Source: Candidatus Firestoneibacteriota bacterium | GTDB lineage: Bacteria; JACRDZ01 | Assembly (NCBI GenBank): GCA_016212735.1 | Contig: JACRDZ010000169.1 | Span: 1 to 7,020 of the forward strand | Length of the DNA: 7,020 bases | Reading direction: 5' to 3' | In this document: positions 1 to 5,907 of the stretch, one piece after another | How positions within the stretch are numbered: the stretch's first letter is position 1 | How the letters are laid out: each line of letters opens with the position of its first letter | Notes under the pieces: model-generated | The model's database searches: none | Told to the model about the DNA's origin: nothing | What the model saw: only the letters and a program-made list of their open reading frames with translations | Translations under genes and position numbers: made by a program

Positions 1-1
1 C

Positions 2-451
2 AATGGAACTTGCGAAATTAACGATAAGCGTTATATTAAAGGAGTTGTTGGTTCTTATATTGTGCTGGGGCCGGAGTCATTTCTGTCATTTTTCAACGGC
101 GACGCTAATTTGACGCTGGAAGCGTATTTTAATGGCAGCGGTTACGCGCGGCAGGAACGGAAAAATTATTTTGAAGCGCTGGATCATGCGTTGCCAATTA
201 GTAATGAAGCCATACATTCCGCAATGACGGGATTATTGCTTTATACAGGCTTACCACCTCTTTATAAAGGAGCGCTTTATGGGTTATCACCGGTGGCTGA
301 TTTCAGAACATTGTTTTCACATAATACTCCAGTCTCTGGGTTATATCAGGCAGGACAGACCTCATACCCGGGCTATGGCGTGCCCACTGCAGCAATGTCG
401 GGTATTTTTACGGCAGAAGTATTAATGAAGACTGAAAATATAATTAAATGA
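2..451 (+). CDS. CrtI-type FAD-dependent desaturase/oxidoreductase, C-terminal part (5' truncated by window)
   Basis: This is the last 149 residues of a flavoprotein. The frame is open from base 2 and ends at TGA 449-451, so the true start lies outside the window and the GTG at 62 is only an internal codon. The family call rests on the C-terminal block at bases 338-385, which reads GLYQAGQTSYPGYGVP and is followed by a small-residue SG and an Ala-rich helix. In phytoene desaturases, carotenoid isomerases and related retinol-saturase-like oxidoreductases this block closes the FAD site. An upstream GALYG stretch fits the same family. The N-terminal dinucleotide-binding motif is not visible, so substrate and exact subfamily cannot be assigned; a carotenoid or other polyprenoid or lipid substrate is an inference from the family. 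By hand count the first 420 bases are about 45% GC, with many GCG, CGG and GGC codons, unlike the A/T-ending codons of every other gene here. This suggests a different origin. Confidence 0.65.
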   Translation, partial: NGTCEINDKRYIKGVVGSYIVLGPESFLSFFNGDANLTLEAYFNGSGYARQERKNYFEALDHALPISNEAIHSAMTGLLLYTGLPPLYKGALYGLSPVADFRTLFSHNTPVSGLYQAGQTSYPGYGVPTAAMSGIFTAEVLMKTENIIK

Positions 452-489
452 GTGAAGTATATTTTCTATTTCAATTATTCACCCTTTTT
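452..489 (+). terminator. Weak candidate intrinsic terminator after the desaturase gene
   Basis: A 5-bp inverted repeat, GTGAA (452-456) with TTCAC (478-482), starts right after the stop codon and is followed by CC and five T (485-489). The stem is short and AT-rich and the loop is 21 bases, so the predicted hairpin would be weak. The position directly behind the gene and the T-run are the main support. Confidence 0.25.
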
Positions 490-666
490 CGTGCAAAAAA
501 TTATTTGCATCAATATTATTTTAAATATCTCCATATATTCATAGACAAAAGAAATATTTGCAAAATGCATTATTATTCTTGAACTTTTTTAATGGTAATG
601 CATTCAATCCTTCCTCTGCAGCATCACATAAAGAAGCAAAAAGTGTCAGCTCTTGAAATGTAAAAA

Positions 667-696
667 TTGGATTGGCTTAATAAAAAATGTTATAAT
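667..696 (+). promoter_or_regulatory. Candidate sigma-70-type promoter upstream of uvrA
   Basis: TTGGAT at 667-672 is separated by 18 bases from a perfect TATAAT at 691-696, which would start transcription near 703. That leaves a leader of about 220 bases before the preferred uvrA start, which is long. A nearer but poorer alternative is TTGTTA (777-782) with TATATT (802-807) at 19-base spacing. In such AT-rich DNA, chance -10 matches are common. Confidence 0.35.
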
Positions 697-908
697 AAAA
701 ACATAGATATTTTAGCAATGGATTAGGGGACTGTCATAAAAGTATAAATATTTTAAAGTTTGAGGAAGAGTCAACGTTGTTAAAAGAATAGAAGATAAAA
801 ATATATTAATATTGTAACAGAAAAGATAGGAATTAAATTGACTTTCATTAAAATTCTATTTACAATATTATGTTCAAAATTTATTTATTTAATGTTTGTT
901 AATAATTT

Positions 909-924
909 AGAGGTTTTAAAATTG
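909..924 (+). promoter_or_regulatory. Ribosome binding site that selects the uvrA TTG start at 922
   Basis: AGAGG at 909-913 lies 8 bases before TTG 922-924, a normal Shine-Dalgarno distance. The competing in-frame TTG at 838 has only TAGGA (827-831) in front of it and would add 28 hydrophobic residues that UvrA proteins normally lack. The site therefore supports the 922 start, which also brings the protein to standard length. Confidence 0.65.
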
Positions 925-3735
925 TCTGAAGAAAATATAGTAATAAAGGGCGCTAGCCAGCATAATCTTAAACATATAAACGTAACGATTCCAAGAAATA
1001 AACTTGTAGTTATTACAGGGTTAAGCGGTTCAGGTAAATCATCTCTTGCTTTTGATACGATTTACGCAGAGGGACAGCGCAGATATGTTGAATCTCTTTC
1101 AACTTATGCGCGTCAATTTTTAGGGCAGATGGATAAACCAGAAGTTGAGTTTATTAGCGGACTTTCTCCTGCAATTTCCATTGAACAAAAAACTACCAAT
1201 AAAAATCCGCGTTCTACAGTAGGTACGGTAACAGAAATCTATGATTATCTCCGTCTTTTATTTGCTAGAATTGGCAAACCACATTGCTATAGCTGCGGAC
1301 GAGAAATCTCTCATCAGAGTGCACAGGAAATTGTTGATAAAATTCTTGAGCGACCGGAAAATACCCGTATACAGATTTTAGCTCCAGCCGTACGCGGACG
1401 CAAGGGAGAATATCGAAAAATACTGGATGGAATAAGAAAAGAAGGTTATCTTAAAATAAGAATAAATAAAAAATTCTATGATCTGGAAGAAGATGATATC
1501 AAATTAGATAAGAATAAAAAACACACATTAGAAGTAGTTATAGACAGATTAATTATAAAATCGGAAAATAGAACTCGCATTTCAGAATCTGTTGAAAAAG
1601 CGCTTATGATTGGTGATGGAATATTAATAGTAATTGAAGATAATACAGAGACGTTGTTTAGTGAAAAATATGCATGTGTTGTCTGTGGAATCAGTATCGA
1701 AGAAATTACTCCGCGCATGTTCTCTTTTAACAGCCCTTATGGAGCCTGCCCTGAATGCAGTGGTCTGGGAGAAAAAATGTTTTTTGATCCAGACAGAATT
1801 GTCCCATATAAAGACCTTTCATTGAATCAGGGAGCTATAAAACCCTGGTCAAGACCAACAGCATATTATTTTCAGCAAATGCTGAAAGCTGTAGCAAAAC
1901 ATTATGATTTTAATATGGAAACTCCATGGAAATATCTTCCTCCTAAAATTCAAAATATTCTACTTTATGGGACAGGGGAGGAAAAAATGAAGTTTGTGTT
2001 TGAAAATGAAAATATGAGTCATGAACATTATACAAAATTTGAAGGAATAGTACCGCATATGGAGCGCCGTTATAAAGAAACCCAATCCCAGACAATAAGA
2101 GAAGAGTTTCAGAATTACATGAATATCTGCGCATGTCCTTTATGTAAAGGAAACAGGCTGAAACCTGAAGCTCTTTCTGTTACCATAAGAGATAAAAATA
2201 TAATTGATGTTACACGTCTGTCTATTAAAGAGCTTATGCGTTTTTTTATAGAATTAAAATTATCAGAAAAGGAAAATTTAATAGCAAAACAGATTTTGAA
2301 AGAAATTAAAAACAGGCTGGGATTTCTTAATAATGTGGGATTAAATTATTTAACCCTGGACAGAACAGCAGGTACACTTTCAGGCGGAGAATCTCAGCGT
2401 ATAAGACTCGCAACTCAGATAGGTTCACGACTTGTCGGGGTTTTATACATTTTGGATGAACCGAGTATTGGTTTGCATCAGCGTGATAATACAAAACTTC
2501 TTAATACTCTTAAGGAATTAAGAGATATTGGGAATACAGTGCTTGTTGTTGAACATGATGAAGAAACAATTCTTTCTGCAGATTATATTTTAGACCTTGG
2601 ACCTGGAGCAGGTGAAAACGGTGGATATGTTGTTTTTGCAGGTTTTCCGAGAGAAATATTAGAATGCAAAGAATCCATTACAGGACAATATTTATCACGT
2701 AAATTATCAATTAAAACTCCTGAAACAAGGCGTGTATCAAGTAAGAAATTTCTGGAAATAAAAGGAGCAAGACAGAATAATCTTAAAAACATAGATATTA
2801 AAATACCTGTAGGTTTGTTTACATGTATAACAGGTGTTTCAGGTTCAGGCAAAAGCACACTTATTAACGATATTCTTTTTAATTCGTTGATGTATCATTT
2901 TTATCGTTCCAGAGTTACTATTGGTGAACATGATAAAATATCAGGGAAAGAATATTTTGATAAAGTCATAGATGTAGATCAATCTCCAATCGGACGTACA
3001 CCAAGATCAAATCCTGTTACTTATACAGGTGTTTTTGCTGAAATCCGCAAAATATTTACTCTGGTCCCGGAAGCTAAAATAAGAGGATATAAAGACGGAA
3101 GATTCTCTTTCAATGTAAAAGGCGGCAGGTGTGAAGCATGTGAAGGTGATGGAATAATAAAAATCGAAATGCATTTTCTGCCGGATGTTTATGTCCCGTG
3201 CGAAGTTTGCGGAGGGAAACGTTATAATCTGGAAACTCTGGAGATAAAATACAAAGGTAAAAACATTGCAGAGGTTCTTGACATGACTGTTGAAGAAGCT
3301 CTAGCTTTTTTTAAAAATATACCGCGAATAAAATCAAAATTAAAAACTATTTATGATGTAGGACTCGGATATATTAAACTTGGCCAGCCTGCAACTACAC
3401 TTTCAGGAGGAGAAGCTCAGAGGATAAAACTATCAAACGAACTTGCTAAAAGAAGCACAGGCAGGACACTTTATCTTCTGGATGAACCTACAACAGGTCT
3501 TCATTTCGCAGATATATCAAAATTACTTATTGTATTAAATCAGCTTGCAGACTCCGGAAACACAATTATTGTTATAGAACATAATCTGGATGTAATTAAA
3601 ACCGCAGATTATATTATTGATTTAGGTCCTGAAGGAGGAGATATGGGTGGTTATGTAGTCGCATGCGGTACACCTGAAGAAATAGTAGAAAGTGAGAATT
3701 CATATACTGGACAATATTTAAAAAATGTTCTCTAA
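922..3735 (+). CDS. uvrA: UvrABC system protein A (excinuclease ABC subunit A)
   Basis: UvrA is the cytoplasmic DNA-damage sensor of nucleotide excision repair. It dimerises, binds distorted DNA and loads UvrB using two ABC-type ATPase modules. From TTG 922 the protein has 937 residues, against about 940 in E. coli. The first module has Walker [10 protein letters not shown] (33-41, Lys39), signature SGGESQ (487-492) and Walker B ending in Asp512-Glu513. The second has Walker [10 protein letters not shown] (638-646, Lys644), signature SGGEAQ (828-833) and Asp854-Glu855. Both zinc modules are intact: Cys252/255/276/279 and Cys737/740/760/763, the latter being the DNA-contacting finger with CX2CX19CX2C spacing. 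All catalytic motifs are present, so the gene looks fully functional. No uvrB or uvrC lies nearby and no SOS operator is recognisable upstream. The gene converges on the HEAT-repeat gene. An in-frame TTG at 838 would add a hydrophobic 28-residue extension; I reject it because homologues begin at about the [10 protein letters not shown] segment. Confidence 0.97.
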   Translation: MSEENIVIKGASQHNLKHINVTIPRNKLVVITGLSGSGKSSLAFDTIYAEGQRRYVESLSTYARQFLGQMDKPEVEFISGLSPAISIEQKTTNKNPRSTVGTVTEIYDYLRLLFARIGKPHCYSCGREISHQSAQEIVDKILERPENTRIQILAPAVRGRKGEYRKILDGIRKEGYLKIRINKKFYDLEEDDIKLDKNKKHTLEVVIDRLIIKSENRTRISESVEKALMIGDGILIVIEDNTETLFSEKYACVVCGISIEEITPRMFSFNSPYGACPECSGLGEKMFFDPDRIVPYKDLSLNQGAIKPWSRPTAYYFQQMLKAVAKHYDFNMETPWKYLPPKIQNILLYGTGEEKMKFVFENENMSHEHYTKFEGIVPHMERRYKETQSQTIREEFQNYMNICACPLCKGNRLKPEALSVTIRDKNIIDVTRLSIKELMRFFIELKLSEKENLIAKQILKEIKNRLGFLNNVGLNYLTLDRTAGTLSGGESQRIRLATQIGSRLVGVLYILDEPSIGLHQRDNTKLLNTLKELRDIGNTVLVVEHDEETILSADYILDLGPGAGENGGYVVFAGFPREILECKESITGQYLSRKLSIKTPETRRVSSKKFLEIKGARQNNLKNIDIKIPVGLFTCITGVSGSGKSTLINDILFNSLMYHFYRSRVTIGEHDKISGKEYFDKVIDVDQSPIGRTPRSNPVTYTGVFAEIRKIFTLVPEAKIRGYKDGRFSFNVKGGRCEACEGDGIIKIEMHFLPDVYVPCEVCGGKRYNLETLEIKYKGKNIAEVLDMTVEEALAFFKNIPRIKSKLKTIYDVGLGYIKLGQPATTLSGGEAQRIKLSNELAKRSTGRTLYLLDEPTTGLHFADISKLLIVLNQLADSGNTIIVIEHNLDVIKTADYIIDLGPEGGDMGGYVVACGTPEEIVESENSYTGQYLKNVL

Positions 3736-3747
3736 AATATAAATTAA

Positions 3748-3829
3748 GCCTGATAAGCTTGTATCAACATTATTAATTGAGTATCAGGCAACTACAAAAA
3801 ATTTAATGTAGTTGCTCGATTCATCGAGC
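3748..3829. repeat. REP-pair (BIME-like) palindromic element between convergent genes
   Basis: Three perfect inverted repeats follow one another. GCCTGATA (3748-3755) pairs with TATCAGGC (3782-3789). GCAACTACA (3788-3796) pairs with TGTAGTTGC (3807-3815). GCTCGAT (3814-3820) pairs with ATCGAGC (3823-3829). Adjacent stems share exactly two bases, GC. The structure reads as two REP units in inverted orientation. On the plus strand GTAG (3808-3811), then TT, then hairpin GCTCGATTCATCGAGC. On the minus strand GTAG (complement of 3792-3795), then TT, then the GCCTGATA/TATCAGGC hairpin. A GTAG foot followed by a palindrome is the known layout of REPs mobilised by RAYT (TnpA-REP) transposases. The unit may also separate transcription of the two converging genes, but no T-run follows on either strand. 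No RAYT gene is in the window. Confidence 0.6.
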
Positions 3830-3863
3830 TAAATTATGAACTTTAAAATTCCTATACTTCAAG

Positions 3864-4481
3864 TTATTCTAACACAGACCCTAAAATACAAGGTTTTCTC
3901 TTTTCAGGTTCTTTTGCATGACATATAGTACATGGCTGATTCATTATATCAATCATTGCATTCTCAGCATAAATACTTACATATTCCATTTCATCATTTT
4001 TAACAACTTCATGCAGCGGTCCAAGCGCTCTTGTATCTCCAAGCAGACCCAATGCAAAAGCACTTTTGTATCTGACGCTGTAATCCTTGTCTTTTAATGT
4101 TTCAATAAGAGGTAAAACTGCCCGTTTGTCACCCAGCATTCCAAGGCTCTCTGCTGCCCACTTTTTAGAAACAGGATACTTGCTGGTTTTCAGTTCTTTA
4201 AGCATTGGTTCAAAAGTACGCGGATCCCTGAAATCTTTTAATATCATAATAACTTCATAACGTATTGTGCTGTCTTTGTCATCTAAAAAAGTCAATAATT
4301 CAGGGACAGATTTTCTTCCAGCAAGAGCTAATTTATTGATTTGATCCATTTTTATCGGGTCAGGTTTTGGAGCTGTAAAATATATATATAAGAAGAATGC
4401 TATACCAAGAACAATAATTGATAACACAACTATAATAGCCCATAAACCAGCTTTTAAAAAGCGTTTAACAATATTTTGCAT
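3864..4481 (-). CDS. Membrane-anchored HEAT-repeat protein with C-terminal CxxCH (c-type heme) motif
   Basis: The 205-residue protein starts at ATG 4481-4479, with AAAGAGG four bases upstream, and ends at TAA 3866-3864. Residues 1-11 carry Lys6, Arg7 and Lys10, and a hydrophobic segment at about 12-36 follows. By the positive-inside rule this puts the bulk of the protein outside the cytoplasmic membrane. Residues about 58-180 form at least three HEAT/PBS-lyase-type helical repeats, with recurring patterns such as AAESLGMLGDKRAVLPLIETL and SAFALGLLGDTRALGPL. The repeats end in CTICH (Cys184, Cys187, His188; bases 3918-3932), a canonical heme c attachment motif, with a further Cys198 near the end. 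HEAT repeats usually bind protein partners, so a docking or assembly role next to a redox partner is plausible but inferred. It is transcribed away from the tRNA/cysteine desulfurase genes, and no strong minus-strand promoter stands out. Specific function unknown. Confidence 0.85.
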   Translation of the reverse strand: MQNIVKRFLKAGLWAIIVVLSIIVLGIAFFLYIYFTAPKPDPIKMDQINKLALAGRKSVPELLTFLDDKDSTIRYEVIMILKDFRDPRTFEPMLKELKTSKYPVSKKWAAESLGMLGDKRAVLPLIETLKDKDYSVRYKSAFALGLLGDTRALGPLHEVVKNDEMEYVSIYAENAMIDIMNQPCTICHAKEPEKRKPCILGSVLE

Positions 4482-4565
4482 ATAACCTCTTTCTCTAATT
4501 ATTTATATATTTTAACATATTATTTTTAAAATACAATATATACCGATAAATCAATAATCATTGAC

Positions 4566-4593
4566 TTGACAGTTTTATTTATAATCTGATAAT
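4566..4593 (+). promoter_or_regulatory. Sigma-70-type promoter for the tRNA-Thr / cysteine desulfurase unit
   Basis: A perfect -35 hexamer TTGACA (4566-4571) is separated by 16 bases from GATAAT (4588-4593), a one-mismatch -10. Transcription would start near 4600, about 35 bases before the tRNA. A perfect TATAAT overlaps at 4593-4598 but would need a 21-base spacer. No other good promoter lies between here and the right edge, so this one probably drives the tRNA and the two following genes. Confidence 0.6.
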
Positions 4594-4634
4594 ATAATTC
4601 AGCAATTAATAAATATGTTTATGTTCTTTATAAC

Positions 4635-4710
4635 GCTGGAGTAGCTCAGTTGGTAGAGCAGCTCATTCGTAATGAGCAGGTTATGGGTTCAAATCCCATC
4701 TCCAGCTCCA
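4635..4710 (+). tRNA. tRNA-Thr, anticodon CGT
   Basis: A complete 76-base cloverleaf is visible. The acceptor stem is GCTGGAG (4635-4641) with CTCCAGC (4700-4706), and the D stem is GCTC/GAGC. The anticodon stem is GCTCA (4661-4665) with TGAGC (4673-4677), around loop TTCGTAA. The T arm is ATGGG-TTCAAAT-CCCAT. The anticodon is CGT at 4668-4670, reading ACG (threonine). The discriminator is T4707 and the CCA end is encoded (4708-4710). The anticodon arm closely resembles other bacterial tRNA-Thr(CGT) genes. The next gene begins 15 bases downstream with its ribosome binding site almost touching the CCA, so tRNA 3' processing would release an mRNA with a very short leader. Confidence 0.97.
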
Positions 4711-4725
4711 GTTTAGGAAATAATT

Positions 4726-5892
4726 ATGCATAAAAGAATATATCTTGATCACAATGCAACTACACCTGTATCTCATCAAGTATTAGAAACAATGCTGCCC
4801 TATTTTAAAGAGTATTTTGGGAATGCTTCAAGTATACATAGTTTTGGAAAAGAAGCCAAACAAGCTCTGGAAAAAGCTAGAGGACACGTAGCAGAACTGA
4901 TTAATTGTGAACATTCAGAAATAGTATTTACAAGCGGTGGGACGGAATCTGATAATTTTGCTGTTTTTGGAATAGTTAAAGCTAACCGTTCAAAAGGTAA
5001 TCATATTATTACTTCACAGATTGAACATCATGCAATTCTTAACCCATGTAAAGTACTTGAACGAGAAGGATATGAAGTTACTTACCTGCCGGTTGATGAA
5101 TATGGTATAGTAAATCTAAATGAACTTAAAGCTGCTATTAAAGATACTACAATTTTAATTAGCATTATGGCTGCAAATAATGAAATAGGAACTATACAGC
5201 CTCTTGAGGAAATAGGCAGTATTGCATCCACAAATGGTATATTTTTTCATTCAGATGCTGTACAGGCTGCTGGTAAAATTCCGCTGGATGTTAAAAAATT
5301 AAAAATAGACATGGCTTCTCTATCATCACATAAAATATATGGTCCAAAAGGAGTTGGAGCTTTATATGTTAGAAAAGGAATTAAAATTTTTCCATTACAA
5401 TACGGCGGTCATCATGAACATAATAAAAGAGCAGGTACAGAAAACATCAGTGGAATCGTAGGATTTGGGAAAGCATGTGAATTAGCTAAAATAAATATGG
5501 ACAAAGATAATAAGTATCTGTTAAATTTGAGAGAAAAATTGTATAATGGAATAACAGAGAATATTACTGATGTTTCTATTAATGGACATCCGAAAAAATG
5601 TTTGAGTGGAACCATTAGTTTATCTTTTAAATATATTGAAGGAGAATCAATATTGTTGAATTTAAATGATATTGGGATTGCTGCATCATCCGGGTCAGCA
5701 TGTACCTCTGGTTCATTAGAACCATCTCATGTGTTACTTGCATTGGGGATATCACCTCTTAATGCACACGGGTCAATACGTTTTTCAATTGGCAGAGAAA
5801 ATACAGAAGAGGAAATAGATTACGTAATTGAACATTTGCCGAAAATAGTAAAAAAGCTGCGTAATATGTCTCCTTTAAATAAAAATGTTTGA
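4726..5892 (+). CDS. Cysteine desulfurase, NifS/IscS type (group I)
   Basis: This pyridoxal-phosphate enzyme converts L-cysteine to L-alanine and carries the sulfur as a persulfide for Fe-S cluster assembly and thiolation of tRNA and cofactors in the cytoplasm. The 388-residue length is standard. Visible landmarks are the N-terminal YLDHNATTP motif (6-14), TSGGTESDN (69-77), His101 for stacking on the cofactor, Asp177 in FHSDAVQ for the pyridine nitrogen, and Lys203 in SSHKIYGPKG for the Schiff base. Cys326 in SSGSACTSGS is the persulfide cysteine on the flexible loop; this loop marks group I NifS/IscS rather than SufS/CsdA. The ATG at 4726 has AGGA (4715-4718) seven bases upstream and lies 15 bases behind the tRNA. 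No scaffold gene (iscU/nifU) or iscR is adjacent, so the family cannot be resolved to nifS or iscS, and a nitrogen-fixation role is not implied. The next gene starts 15 bases after the stop. Confidence 0.95.
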   Translation: MHKRIYLDHNATTPVSHQVLETMLPYFKEYFGNASSIHSFGKEAKQALEKARGHVAELINCEHSEIVFTSGGTESDNFAVFGIVKANRSKGNHIITSQIEHHAILNPCKVLEREGYEVTYLPVDEYGIVNLNELKAAIKDTTILISIMAANNEIGTIQPLEEIGSIASTNGIFFHSDAVQAAGKIPLDVKKLKIDMASLSSHKIYGPKGVGALYVRKGIKIFPLQYGGHHEHNKRAGTENISGIVGFGKACELAKINMDKDNKYLLNLREKLYNGITENITDVSINGHPKKCLSGTISLSFKYIEGESILLNLNDIGIAASSGSACTSGSLEPSHVLLALGISPLNAHGSIRFSIGRENTEEEIDYVIEHLPKIVKKLRNMSPLNKNV

Positions 5893-5907
5893 AAAGAGGG
5901 GAAAAAT

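Larger units (their letters stand above)
452..921. other. Long AT-rich intergenic region between the desaturase gene and uvrA
   Basis: No convincing gene is visible on either strand; the sequence is AT-rich and broken by stops. It contains a weak terminator-like repeat (452-489) and an 18-base near-palindrome with TGCAAA at 492-497 and TTTGCA at 504-509. It also has a 9-bp perfect inverted repeat, AATGCATTA (564-572) against TAATGCATT (596-604), and a candidate promoter at 667-696. A GGGGACTGTCATAAAAG stretch at 726-742 looks like an insertion-sequence end but has no partner. I see no SOS box of the CTGT-N8-ACAG type in front of uvrA. The stretch 838-921 is in frame with uvrA and would encode 28 mostly hydrophobic residues, but is judged non-coding here (see the uvrA entry). 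Confidence 0.6.

Noticed and set aside
721..760. Possible SOS (LexA) box near CTGT at 731-734
   Set aside because: CTGT is not followed by ACAG at the required distance, and the alternative GAAC-N4-GTTC form is absent in the gap.
1476..1718. Minus-strand open frame inside uvrA (also those at 1943-2134, 2583-2858 and 5412-5615, and the plus-strand frame at 1634-1825)
   Set aside because: They overlap strongly supported uvrA or cysteine desulfurase coding sequence in other frames and show no family motifs or convincing starts of their own.
922..3735. ABC drug-export paralogue of UvrA (UvrA2/DrrC-like)
   Set aside because: The length is full, both zinc modules are intact, and the UvrB-interaction region between the first Walker A and the first zinc module is present, as in genuine UvrA.
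3748..3829. CRISPR array or integron attC site
   Set aside because: There are no regularly spaced identical repeats with unique spacers, and the chained palindromes lack the attC core-site pattern.
3736..3863. Ordinary bidirectional intrinsic terminator between uvrA and the HEAT gene
   Set aside because: The palindromes are strong, but no T-run follows a stem on either strand, and the GTAG-footed inverted pair is better explained as a REP-pair element, though it could still affect transcript ends.
4593..4598. Perfect TATAAT as the -10 for the TTGACA at 4566
   Set aside because: The spacer would be 21 bases, too long for a standard promoter; GATAAT at 4588-4593 with 16 bases fits better.
4726..5892. 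Reading the NifS-type enzyme as evidence for a nitrogen-fixation cluster
   Set aside because: NifS and IscS are not separable by the motifs seen, and no nif or isc partner gene is present in the window.
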